The position numbers were made by a program, and so were the translations under genes. Shown one piece after another: positions 57,373 through 64,000 of a DNA stretch of 64,000 nt; positions within the stretch are counted from its first letter, which is position 1, and every line of letters begins with the position of its first letter. The notes beneath the pieces were generated by a model, which was not told where the DNA came from, did no database searches, and was given only the letters and a program-made list of their open reading frames with translations. The stretch is from Yoonia vestfoldensis DSM 16212 (GTDB lineage Bacteria > Pseudomonadota > Alphaproteobacteria > Rhodobacterales > Rhodobacteraceae): the NCBI RefSeq assembly GCF_000382265.1, contig NZ_KB907982.1:1-64000 (forward strand). Direction: 5' to 3'.

Positions 57373-57421
57373 TGTGTTGAGCTTTTACAGGATGTTCAAC
57401 ATTTGCCGCGATCTTCGCGGC

Positions 57422-57706
57422 ATGACCCACTTTGTTTACATCATGGCCTCACGCCCGAATGGCGCGATCTACATCGGTCGCACGCGCGACCTGCAGTCCC
57501 GCGTGCAACACCACCGCGACGGACGATCCGCCCACACCGCGAAATACAAGATCAAGACGCTGGTCTGGTTCGAAACGCACGACGATTTCGACACCAGCCT
57601 GCGCCGCGAACGCGCGATCAAGCGGTGGCGGCGTGCCTGGAAAAACCAACTGATCCACACGGCCAATCCGCAGTGGCAGGACATCACCATCCATATCCCT
57701 GTCTGA
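57422..57706 (+). CDS. small GIY-YIG nuclease-superfamily protein
   Basis: A 94-residue single-domain protein of the GIY-YIG family (UvrC N-terminal/YhbQ-like). The two motif strands are FVYIMAS (4-10) and AIYIGRT (15-21). The conserved Arg27 in DLQSRVQHH, catalytic-type Glu63 in RRERAIKRW and the C-terminal NPQWQDI are present. There is no DNA-binding extension. It interrupts the pyrimidine operon between the amidohydrolase and the dihydropyrimidinase and is bracketed by palindromic repeats. An earlier in-frame ATG at 57392 is possible. The function of this family is not established. Confidence 0.88.
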   Translation: MTHFVYIMASRPNGAIYIGRTRDLQSRVQHHRDGRSAHTAKYKIKTLVWFETHDDFDTSLRRERAIKRWRRAWKNQLIHTANPQWQDITIHIPV

Positions 57707-57717
57707 TCCGGGCACAG

Positions 57718-57738
57718 GTCCCGGCTTTGGGCCGGGAC
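57718..57738 (+). repeat. palindromic repeat after the GIY-YIG gene
   Basis: Eight-base arms GTCCCGGC and GCCGGGAC enclose TTTGG, 12 bases after the nuclease stop. The arms and 5-base loop match the design of the repeats at 53578 and 57311, with a variant loop. Confidence 0.7.
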
Positions 57739-57760
57739 GGGTGAAGACAGGGAGAGACCA

Positions 57761-59215
57761 ATGACCACAGTCATCAAGAACGGCACCATCGTCACGGCGG
57801 ACCTGACCTATAAGGCGGATGTCCTGATCGACGGGGGCAAGATCATCGAGATCGGGCAGAACTTGTCGGGCGACGAACAGCTCGACGCAACGGGCTGTTA
57901 TGTCATGCCGGGCGGGATCGACCCGCATACGCATCTGGAAATGCCCTTCATGGGCACCTATTCGGCGGATGATTTCGAATCCGGCACGCGCGCGGCCCTA
58001 TCGGGCGGCACCACGATGGTCGTCGATTTCGCGCTGCCGGCCCCCGGTCAGGGTCTGCACGATGCCTTGCAGATGTGGGACAACAAGTCGGGCCGCGCGT
58101 CCTGCGACTATTCCTTCCACATGGCGGTGACATGGTGGGGCGAGCAGGTTTTCAACGAGATGGAAAGCGTCGTCCGCGATCGTGGTATCAACACCTTCAA
58201 GCATTTCATGGCCTATAAGGGCGCCTTGATGGTCAATGATGACGAGATGTACGCGTCTTTCGCCCGTCTCGCCTCTCTCGGGGCTATTGCGATGGTCCAT
58301 GCCGAAAACGGCGATGTTGTCGCGGAACTCTCCGCCAAACTGTTGGCCGAAGGCAACACGGGGCCAGAGGCGCACGCCTATTCCCGCCCCCCGCAGGTCG
58401 AGGGCGAGGCTGCGAACCGCGCCATCATGATCGCCGACATGACCGGCGTGCCGCTCTATATCGTGCATGTATCCTGCGAAGAAGCGCACGAGGCTATCCG
58501 GCGCGCGCGGATGCAGGGCAAACGCGTCTGGGGGGAACCGCTGATCCAGCATCTGACGTTGGATGAAAGCGAGTACTTCAACCAGGACTGGGACCATGCC
58601 GCGCGGCGCGTGATGTCGCCGCCTTTCCGCAACAAGATGCATCAGGACAGTCTGTGGGCCGGTCTGCAATCGGGCAGTCTGTCGGTGGTGGCGACGGATC
58701 ACTGCGCCTTTACCACGGCACAGAAACGTTATGGCGTGGGCGATTTCACCAAGATCCCCAATGGCACCGGCGGGCTGGAGGACCGGATGCCGATGCTCTG
58801 GACGCATGGCGTGCGCACGGGGCGGCTGACGATGAACGAATTTGTCGCTGTCACATCCACCAATATCGCCAAGATCCTGAACTGCTATCCGCGCAAGGGT
58901 GCTGTGCTGGTTGGCGCAGATGCCGATCTGGTGGTCTGGGACCCAGAGAAATCCAAGACGATCCTGGCGTCCAAGCAGCAATCCGCCATTGATTACAACG
59001 TCTTCGAGGGCAAGGAAGTCACCGGCCTGCCGCGTTTCACCCTGACACGCGGCCATGTCGCGGTGCATGACGGTGAGATGCGCACGCGCGAAGGGCATGG
59101 CCAATTCGTCAAGCGCGCGCCCAACACGCCGACGAACACCGCCCTATCCAAGTGGAAAGAACTGACGGCCCCCCGCCCTGTCGAGCGGACGGGTATTCCC
59201 GCGACGGGGGTTTGA
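57761..59215 (+). CDS. hydA: dihydropyrimidinase (hydantoinase)
   Basis: It opens the dihydrouracil/dihydrothymine ring to the N-carbamoyl-beta-amino acid, the second step of the pathway. The protein is 484 residues. Metal ligands are His56 and His58 in GGIDPHTHLEMP, the carboxylated Lys153 in FKHFMAYKGALM, then His in MVHAENGDVV and YIVHVSCEEAHE, and Asp in VATDHCAF near 318. The substrate-loop Tyr in MGTYSADDFESGT near 65-77 is present. The stop overlaps the ABC ATPase start by one base. Confidence 0.93.
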   Translation: MTTVIKNGTIVTADLTYKADVLIDGGKIIEIGQNLSGDEQLDATGCYVMPGGIDPHTHLEMPFMGTYSADDFESGTRAALSGGTTMVVDFALPAPGQGLHDALQMWDNKSGRASCDYSFHMAVTWWGEQVFNEMESVVRDRGINTFKHFMAYKGALMVNDDEMYASFARLASLGAIAMVHAENGDVVAELSAKLLAEGNTGPEAHAYSRPPQVEGEAANRAIMIADMTGVPLYIVHVSCEEAHEAIRRARMQGKRVWGEPLIQHLTLDESEYFNQDWDHAARRVMSPPFRNKMHQDSLWAGLQSGSLSVVATDHCAFTTAQKRYGVGDFTKIPNGTGGLEDRMPMLWTHGVRTGRLTMNEFVAVTSTNIAKILNCYPRKGAVLVGADADLVVWDPEKSKTILASKQQSAIDYNVFEGKEVTGLPRFTLTRGHVAVHDGEMRTREGHGQFVKRAPNTPTNTALSKWKELTAPRPVERTGIPATGV

Positions 59216-59997
59216 TGACCGCCGATACCGTGATCAGCGCGCAAGGGCTGAACCTGACGTTCCAGACCAATGACGGCCCGGTGCATGCGCTGAAGGATGT
59301 CGATCTCGATATCCGCAAGGGCGAATTCGTCAGCTTCATCGGCCCCTCGGGCTGCGGCAAGACGACGTTCCTGCGCTGCATCGCGGGGCTGGAGACGCCG
59401 ACGGGCGGCACCCTGACCGTCAACGGCATGACGCCGGATCAGGCGCGCCGAGCGCGTGCCTATGGCTATGTGTTTCAGGCCGCGGGGCTTTATCCGTGGC
59501 GCACCATCGGCGGCAATGTGAAACTACCGCTGGAGATCATGGGGTTTTCCAAGGCCGAACAGGCCGAGCGGGTCGCGCGTGTGCTGGCGCTGGTCGACCT
59601 TGCGGGGTTCGAGAAGAAATTTCCCTGGCAATTGTCCGGCGGGATGCAGCAACGCGCCAGTATCGCGCGCGCGCTGGCGTTCGATGCCGATATCCTGCTG
59701 ATGGACGAACCTTTCGGCGCGCTGGATGAAATCGTGCGCGACCATCTGAACGAACAATTGCTCGCACTTTGGGCGCGGACAGAAAAGACCATCGGTTTCG
59801 TCACCCATTCGATCCCCGAGGCGGTCTATCTGTCCACCAAGATCGTCGTCATGTCGCCGCGCCCCGGCCGGATCACCGATGTGATCGACAGCCCGCTGCC
59901 CAAGGAACGGCCGCTGGATATTCGCGATAGCAAGGAATTCATCGACATTGCGCACCGTGTGCGTGAAGGATTGCGGGCGGGGCATGTGGATGACTAG
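59215..59997 (+). CDS. ABC transporter ATP-binding protein, probable pyrimidine-related importer
   Basis: A 260-residue ATPase of the SsuB/TauB/ThiZ group. It has Walker A GPSGCGKTT (about 43-51), Q-loop YVFQAAGLYPWR near 83-94 (the PWR is typical of this group), signature LSGGMQQRASIARALA near 140, Walker B ILLMDEPFGALDE and H-loop FVTHSIPEAVYLS. The start overlaps the dihydropyrimidinase stop, tying transport to the pathway. The next gene is separated by a junction repeat. Confidence 0.9.
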   Translation: MTADTVISAQGLNLTFQTNDGPVHALKDVDLDIRKGEFVSFIGPSGCGKTTFLRCIAGLETPTGGTLTVNGMTPDQARRARAYGYVFQAAGLYPWRTIGGNVKLPLEIMGFSKAEQAERVARVLALVDLAGFEKKFPWQLSGGMQQRASIARALAFDADILLMDEPFGALDEIVRDHLNEQLLALWARTEKTIGFVTHSIPEAVYLSTKIVVMSPRPGRITDVIDSPLPKERPLDIRDSKEFIDIAHRVREGLRAGHVDD

Positions 59998-59999
59998 GC

Positions 60000-60034
60000 G
60001 CTGCCTCCGGCGGGGATATTTGGGCTCGGAAGAG
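60000..60034 (+). repeat. gene-junction repeat, copy 4
   Basis: GCTGCCTCCGGCGGGGATAT, then TTGGGCTCGGAAGAG, begins 3 bases after the ATPase stop. Its 3' part equals copy 1 and its 5' part equals copies 2 and 3, so it shows the full consensus. G-rich sequence then leads into the permease ATG. Confidence 0.65.
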
Positions 60035-60048
60035 AGGGGGGGCCGGGG

Positions 60049-60969
60049 ATGAAATCGGTGTTGCCGATCCTCACGATCGTGGGTGCGATCCTGTTGATCT
60101 GGGTCGTTGCGGTGATCCCGATGAACATGCATCTGACCGCCGATCAGGCCCAGCGCGACGGGTTGGTCGTCACACCCGCCACACCCGCCGAACGGCAGGG
60201 CTATTCCGGTTTGGGGCTGAGTTTTGCAAACCCCGATCTGATCCCGTTGACCTATAATCTGGACCGTCCGCGCCTGCCCTCGCCGCATCAGGTGGCGGGC
60301 GAGATGTGGGACACGATTGCCTTGCGCAACGTGACCTCGCGCCAGTCGCTGGTTTATCATGGCTGGGTGACGCTGTCGTCGACGCTGGTCGGCTTTGTGA
60401 TCGGCACGACCTTGGGTATCCTGCTGGCCATCGGGATCGTACATAACCGTGCCATGGATATGAGCGTGATGCCTTGGGCGATTGCCAGCCAGACCATTCC
60501 CATTCTGGCGCTCGCCCCGATGATTATCGTGATGATGGGGCAGTTCGGGATTCAGGGCCTGCTGCCCAAGGCGGTGATCAGCGCCTATCTGAGCTTTTTC
60601 CCCGTCGTCGTCGGCATGGTCAAAGGGCTGCGCAGCCCTGATGCGATGCAGATGGATTTGCTGCGCACCTATTATGCCAGTGCCTCGCAGGGGTTCTGGA
60701 AACTGCGGTTGCCGGCCTCGGTGCCCTATCTGTTCGCGTCGTTCAAGATCGGGATTTCGGCGGCGCTGGTCGGCGCCATCGTGGCGGAATTGCCGACAGG
60801 CGCGCGGGCTGGTTTCGGCGCGCGGATGCTGGTGGGGGATCAATATGGCAATCCGCTGGTGACGTGGGCGGCGTTGTTCGCTGCGGCGATCACGGCGGCA
60901 GCACTCGTCGCGATCTTCACCGCGATGGAGCGGCTGACACTGCGCCGAATGGGGATGGCGGCCGCATGA
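60049..60969 (+). CDS. ABC transporter permease 1 (SsuC/ThiX type)
   Basis: A 306-residue permease with a long N-terminal periplasmic stretch after the first membrane segment (about residues 24-105, containing LTADQAQRDGL and PRLPSPHQVAGEMWD), then five further segments. The EAA-type coupling loop lies near MDLLRTYYASASQGFWKLRLPAS (about 202-224). It overlaps the second permease by 4 bases, so a heterodimeric membrane part is likely. Confidence 0.88.
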   Translation: MKSVLPILTIVGAILLIWVVAVIPMNMHLTADQAQRDGLVVTPATPAERQGYSGLGLSFANPDLIPLTYNLDRPRLPSPHQVAGEMWDTIALRNVTSRQSLVYHGWVTLSSTLVGFVIGTTLGILLAIGIVHNRAMDMSVMPWAIASQTIPILALAPMIIVMMGQFGIQGLLPKAVISAYLSFFPVVVGMVKGLRSPDAMQMDLLRTYYASASQGFWKLRLPASVPYLFASFKIGISAALVGAIVAELPTGARAGFGARMLVGDQYGNPLVTWAALFAAAITAAALVAIFTAMERLTLRRMGMAAA

Positions 60970-61817
60970 CGGGACCGGCGCTGATCTCTGTTCTGGCGGT
61001 CTGGGCGGTGGGCTGGTTCATCAACGCGCAGCTGGCCGCCAGCCGTGTGGCGGACACGCGTATTGTGCGCCTGCTGGTGCCGGTGATTTTCGGGCTGACA
61101 TTCGTGCTGATCTGGGAACTCTTGGTGCGGATGACGGGCGTCAGCCCCATTGTCCTGCCGCCACCCAGCATGATCGCCGAGCGGTTTGCCAATTCGCTGC
61201 CGATCCTTTGGGCGGATTTCCAGCAGACGATCATCAAGGGCGCGATGACCGGATATGTCATCGGGATGATCTGCGCTTTTGCAGTGGCGATCCTAGCCGA
61301 CAGGTCGGATTTCCTGACGCGCGGCATCCTGCCCGTGGGCGGGTTCATGGCGGCGCTGCCCATCGTGGGGATCGCGCCGATCTTTGTGCGCTGGCTGGGC
61401 AGCGACTGGCAGTCCAAGGCGGCGGTCGTGGCGGTGATGGTGTTTTTCCCGATCCTTGTGAATATCGTGGCAGGCCTGCGCGACACATCCGCCATGCAGC
61501 GCGATCTGATGCGCACCTATGGCGCGGGCTATTGGCAGACCCTGTTCAAACTGCGCCTGCCCGCCGCGATGCCGTTCATCTTCAACGGATTGAAAATAGC
61601 GACGACTTTGGCGCTGATCGGGGCGATTGTTGCTGAATTTTTCGGCTCTCCCACGGTCGGCATGGGCTTTCGGATATCCACATCGGTGGGACGGCTTGCG
61701 CTGGATATGGTCTGGGCCGAAATTGTCGTCGCAGCGATTGCCGGCAGCACGCTTTACGGTGCTGTCGCATGGGTCGAGGGGCGGGTGACTTTCTGGCACC
61801 CATCGCAACGCAAATAA
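60966..61817 (+). CDS. ABC transporter permease 2 (SsuC/ThiX type)
   Basis: A 283-residue permease that starts at the ATG at 60966 overlapping the preceding stop. It has six hydrophobic segments, PPPSMIAERFANSLP after the second, and the coupling loop MQRDLMRTYGAGYWQTLFKLRLPAAMPF near 178-205. It partners permease 1. The longer open frame to the left lies inside permease 1 and is not used. Confidence 0.9.
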   Translation: MTGPALISVLAVWAVGWFINAQLAASRVADTRIVRLLVPVIFGLTFVLIWELLVRMTGVSPIVLPPPSMIAERFANSLPILWADFQQTIIKGAMTGYVIGMICAFAVAILADRSDFLTRGILPVGGFMAALPIVGIAPIFVRWLGSDWQSKAAVVAVMVFFPILVNIVAGLRDTSAMQRDLMRTYGAGYWQTLFKLRLPAAMPFIFNGLKIATTLALIGAIVAEFFGSPTVGMGFRISTSVGRLALDMVWAEIVVAAIAGSTLYGAVAWVEGRVTFWHPSQRK

Positions 61818-61859
61818 CAAGCCCCGGCAAGAGGGCATCACACTGACTTGGAGGTCAAA

Positions 61860-62846
61860 ATGAAGAAAACGATGATCGCGGCGGCGCTTGCTGCCGGTCT
61901 TGGCGGTGTCGCACACGCGCAAGACAACGACGTGACGCTGCAGTTGCAGTGGGTCACGCAGTCCCAGTTCGCGGGCTATTACGTGGCGCTGGATCAGGGG
62001 TATTACGAAGAAGAAGGGCTGAACGTCACCATTCTGCCCGGTGGCCCCGATATCGCGCCGCCACAGGTGCTGGCCGGTGGCGGTGCCGATGCGATGCTGA
62101 ACTGGATGCCATCCGCCTTGGCCGCGCGCGAACGCGGTCTGCCGGTGGTCAACATCGCGCAGCCGTTCAAGACATCGGGCCTGATGCTGACCTGCTGGAA
62201 AGACACCGGCATTGAATCGGTCGAGGATTTCCGTGGCCGCACCATCGGTGTGTGGTTCTTCGGTAATGAATATCCGTTCCTGAGCTGGATGGCGCAGGCC
62301 GGGATCCCGACCGAAGGCGGCGAGGATGGCGTGACCGTGCTGCGCCAGGGTTTCAACGTCGACCCATTGCTGAACCGCGAGGCGGATTGCATTTCCACCA
62401 TGACCTATAACGAATACGGACAGGTGCTGGATGCGGGCGTCGATCCAGCGGAACTCGTGACCTTCATGTACGAAGATCAGGGCGTCGCCACGCTGGAAGA
62501 CGGGATTTGGGTGCTGGAAGAGAACCTCGAAGATCCCGCATTCGTCGACAAGATGGTCCGTTTCGTACGCGCCTCGATGCGTGGTTGGAAATGGGCCGAG
62601 GAAAATCCCGAAGCGGCAGGTGCCATCATCATCGAATACGATGAAACCGGTGCCCAATCCGAGGCCGCACAGATCCGCATGATGCAGGAAGTCGCCAAGC
62701 TGACCGCCGGATCGAACGGCGCGCTGGACCCAGCCGACTATGAACGCACCGTCGCGACATTGCTGGGCGGCGGGTCCGACCCGGTGATCTCGGCAGAACC
62801 CGAGGGCGCCTGGACGCATCTGATCACGGATCAGGCGCTGCAGTAG
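61860..62846 (+). CDS. ABC substrate-binding protein, NMT1/THI5-like
   Basis: A 328-residue periplasmic protein with a signal peptide (KKTMIAAALAAGLGGVAHAQ, cleavage near residue 21). The mature start VTLQLQWVTQSQFAGYYVALDQGYYEEEGLNVTILPGGP is characteristic of the NMT1/THI5-like group, which includes ThiY, a binder of pyrimidine precursors of thiamine. With its position after the pyrimidine enzymes this suggests a pyrimidine, hydantoin or related heterocycle as ligand. The start at 61860 follows GGAGG; an ATG-like start 12 bases earlier is not needed. A strong terminator follows. Confidence 0.9.
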   Translation: MKKTMIAAALAAGLGGVAHAQDNDVTLQLQWVTQSQFAGYYVALDQGYYEEEGLNVTILPGGPDIAPPQVLAGGGADAMLNWMPSALAARERGLPVVNIAQPFKTSGLMLTCWKDTGIESVEDFRGRTIGVWFFGNEYPFLSWMAQAGIPTEGGEDGVTVLRQGFNVDPLLNREADCISTMTYNEYGQVLDAGVDPAELVTFMYEDQGVATLEDGIWVLEENLEDPAFVDKMVRFVRASMRGWKWAEENPEAAGAIIIEYDETGAQSEAAQIRMMQEVAKLTAGSNGALDPADYERTVATLLGGGSDPVISAEPEGAWTHLITDQALQ

Positions 62847-62871
62847 ACTAAGGCCTTAGGGTGAAATGAAG

Positions 62872-62905
62872 CGGGCGCTGGTGTGATGCCAGCGCCCGTT
62901 TTTTT
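62872..62905 (+). terminator. rho-independent terminator of the pyrimidine/ABC operon
   Basis: Ten-base arms CGGGCGCTGG and CCAGCGCCCG around a 7-base loop are followed by seven T. It lies 25 bases after the binding-protein stop. Confidence 0.92.
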
Positions 62906-62975
62906 GCGACCGTTGGTCGGGGTTCTCCCCGACCATTTCCCGCTACACCCACACCATGGCGGGGTGAATTCCGCC

Positions 62976-64000
62976 CTACCTTTCCGTCAGCTTCAACTCG
63001 ATCCGGCGGTTCTGGGCGCGGGCTTCTGCGGTATCCGCAGGGTTCAGCGGCTGGTATTCGCCAAAGCCGTTGGCGGCCAGGCGCGTCGGCGGGATGCCCA
63101 GATCCTCGGCCATGAACCGGACCACCGACAGCGCGCGCGCCTGACTGAGTTCCCAGTTGTCGGCAAAGCGCCCGCCCGGCGTGATCGGGATATCGTCGGT
63201 ATGCCCGTCGACGCGGATGATCCAGTCGATGCTGTCGGGGATGTCGTCGGCGATGTCGTTCAGGATGCCCGCGACATTCGCGATTTCGGCGCGGCCTTGC
63301 GGGGAGAGGTCTGCGCGCCCGACCTCGAACAGCACTTCGGAGGAGAACACGAAACGGTCGCCTTCGATCCTGATGCGGTCCTGCCCTTCGAGCACCTCGC
63401 GCAGCTGGCCAAAGAAATCCGACCGGAACCGTTCGAGGTTTTCCGCCTCGGCCAGAAGACGCGCTGTTTCTTCTTCAAGCCTGATGCGTTCGGCCTCTTC
63501 AAGGGCAAGACGTTGCCGTTCTTCGGACACGACCCGCGCCAAGGCGGTGTTCAACTGCGCGCCCAGTGTTTCGATCTGGACCTGCGCGGCGCGATCGGCG
63601 TCTTCGGCTAAATTCAGCAGGGATTGCAAGTTGCCGACCTGATTGCGCAACTCAAGGATCTGTTCGTTGAGCACGGCGACCTGCCGCTGGCCGGCCTCTG
63701 ACTGCGCCTCTTGTTCGGACAGCGCGGCATTGGCTGTGGCCAGCAGGGCGGCCTGCCGTTCGGCTTCGGTCAGCGCCTCGGCGCGCGCCGCGTCAAGCTC
63801 GGCCTGTGCCGCGCGGGCGGCGGCGAGCAGGGTCAGCGTCTCCTCCGCCTCTTGCCGCTGGCGTTCCAGGTTCAGGGTCATCGCGGTCAATTCCGCATCC
63901 GCGTTTTCAAGCCGGTCACGTAGGGCGGCAGCGGCGGCGGCATCGGCCAGACGCGCGGCTTCGAGCGTGCTGATCTGGGCCGCGTTTTCGTCGCGCACGG
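62976..64000 (-). CDS. OmpA-domain coiled-coil protein, N-terminus outside window
   Basis: The visible 341 codons reach the right edge still in frame, so the true start lies beyond it. Residues about 1-200 of the visible part are a long Ala/Glu/Arg-rich coiled coil. The last 130 or so form an OmpA/MotB-type peptidoglycan-binding domain with FEVGRADLSPQGRAEIANVA, the IRVDGHTDDIPI motif, NWELSQARALSVVRFM and RRIELKLTER. Rhodobacteraceae have such proteins with an N-terminal membrane anchor, often beside a MotA/TolQ-like partner; that part cannot be seen. Confidence 0.9.
   Translation of the reverse strand, partial: VRDENAAQISTLEAARLADAAAAAALRDRLENADAELTAMTLNLERQRQEAEETLTLLAAARAAQAELDAARAEALTEAERQAALLATANAALSEQEAQSEAGQRQVAVLNEQILELRNQVGNLQSLLNLAEDADRAAQVQIETLGAQLNTALARVVSEERQRLALEEAERIRLEEETARLLAEAENLERFRSDFFGQLREVLEGQDRIRIEGDRFVFSSEVLFEVGRADLSPQGRAEIANVAGILNDIADDIPDSIDWIIRVDGHTDDIPITPGGRFADNWELSQARALSVVRFMAEDLGIPPTRLAANGFGEYQPLNPADTAEARAQNRRIELKLTER

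Noticed and set aside
56096-57430. 444-codon minus frame opposite the amidohydrolase
   Set aside because: It crosses the RNA hairpin region and antisense of a clear M20 enzyme; no domain.
57293-57760. CRISPR array between the amidohydrolase and dihydropyrimidinase genes
   Set aside because: The repeats are palindromes in inverted orientation with irregular spacing and a gene between them; no direct-repeat and spacer periodicity.
59524-62819. Long minus frames opposite the ABC transporter genes
   Set aside because: All four plus-strand transporter genes are motif-complete and overlap as an operon; the antisense frames are compositional shadows.

Overview
The window is high-GC bacterial DNA and reads as a marine alphaproteobacterium of the Rhodobacteraceae (Roseobacter-like; genus not determinable). 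Clues are a PetP/PetR-type regulator pair, a NavSp-like bacterial sodium channel, TAXI-TRAP transport, an ActP-like symporter with a DUF4212 partner beside acs, a RutR-controlled reductive pyrimidine pathway and Rhodobacteraceae-style gene-junction repeats.

Layout. 1-1987: an IS66 element (tnpA, tnpB, tnpC) running off the left edge, then a gene-free stretch and a tRNA-Leu(CAG). 2.5-4.4 kb: an NDUFA9-like NAD-binding protein converging on uppP. 4.5-11.9 kb: a glutamate synthase operon, gltD-gltB, interrupted by two tandem paralogous secreted proteins of unknown function. 12-15.7 kb: mtgA, a GST-like protein resembling FzlA, queG and a PQQ-type sugar dehydrogenase. 15.7-18 kb: a fatty-acid desaturase, an EamA exporter and a small basic protein. 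18-24.3 kb: ilvE, petP-petR, then an HDAC-like deacetylase-xseB-ispA-dxs run that supplies isoprenoid precursors. 24.4-28.8 kb: a soluble chemoreceptor-like protein with its signalling domain at the N-terminus, a small membrane protein, the sodium channel, an AIG1-like membrane protein and an SDR. 29-35.2 kb: TAXI-TRAP transporter, universal stress protein, class III aminotransferase and BKACE, tightly packed as one transport and catabolic unit. 35.2-40.4 kb: a TetR regulator divergent from a polyamine-type ABC importer plus a metallo-hydrolase.

40.4-49.1 kb (minus strand): an acetate module. acs and a second-type adk are translationally coupled, so the AMP made by acetate activation can be recycled. 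DUF4212 and the symporter follow, and after a terminator come a cNMP/CBS/DUF294 nucleotidyltransferase, a small membrane protein and a membrane PAS-exonuclease fusion. 49.4-52 kb: an L-arabonate-type dehydratase and an L-arabinose/galactose 1-dehydrogenase. 52.2-62.9 kb: reductive pyrimidine catabolism (preT, preA, amidohydrolase, dihydropyrimidinase), RutR, and an ABC importer probably feeding the pathway. RutR-like palindromes lie upstream of both arms. A GIY-YIG nuclease gene flanked by inverted palindromic repeats sits inside this operon. The right edge cuts an OmpA-domain coiled-coil protein.

The most unusual items are the GIY-YIG/palindrome unit, the DUF294-exonuclease pair beside the acetate genes, and the secreted paralogs between gltD and gltB. 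All functions are inferred from reading the sequence; no database search was run.
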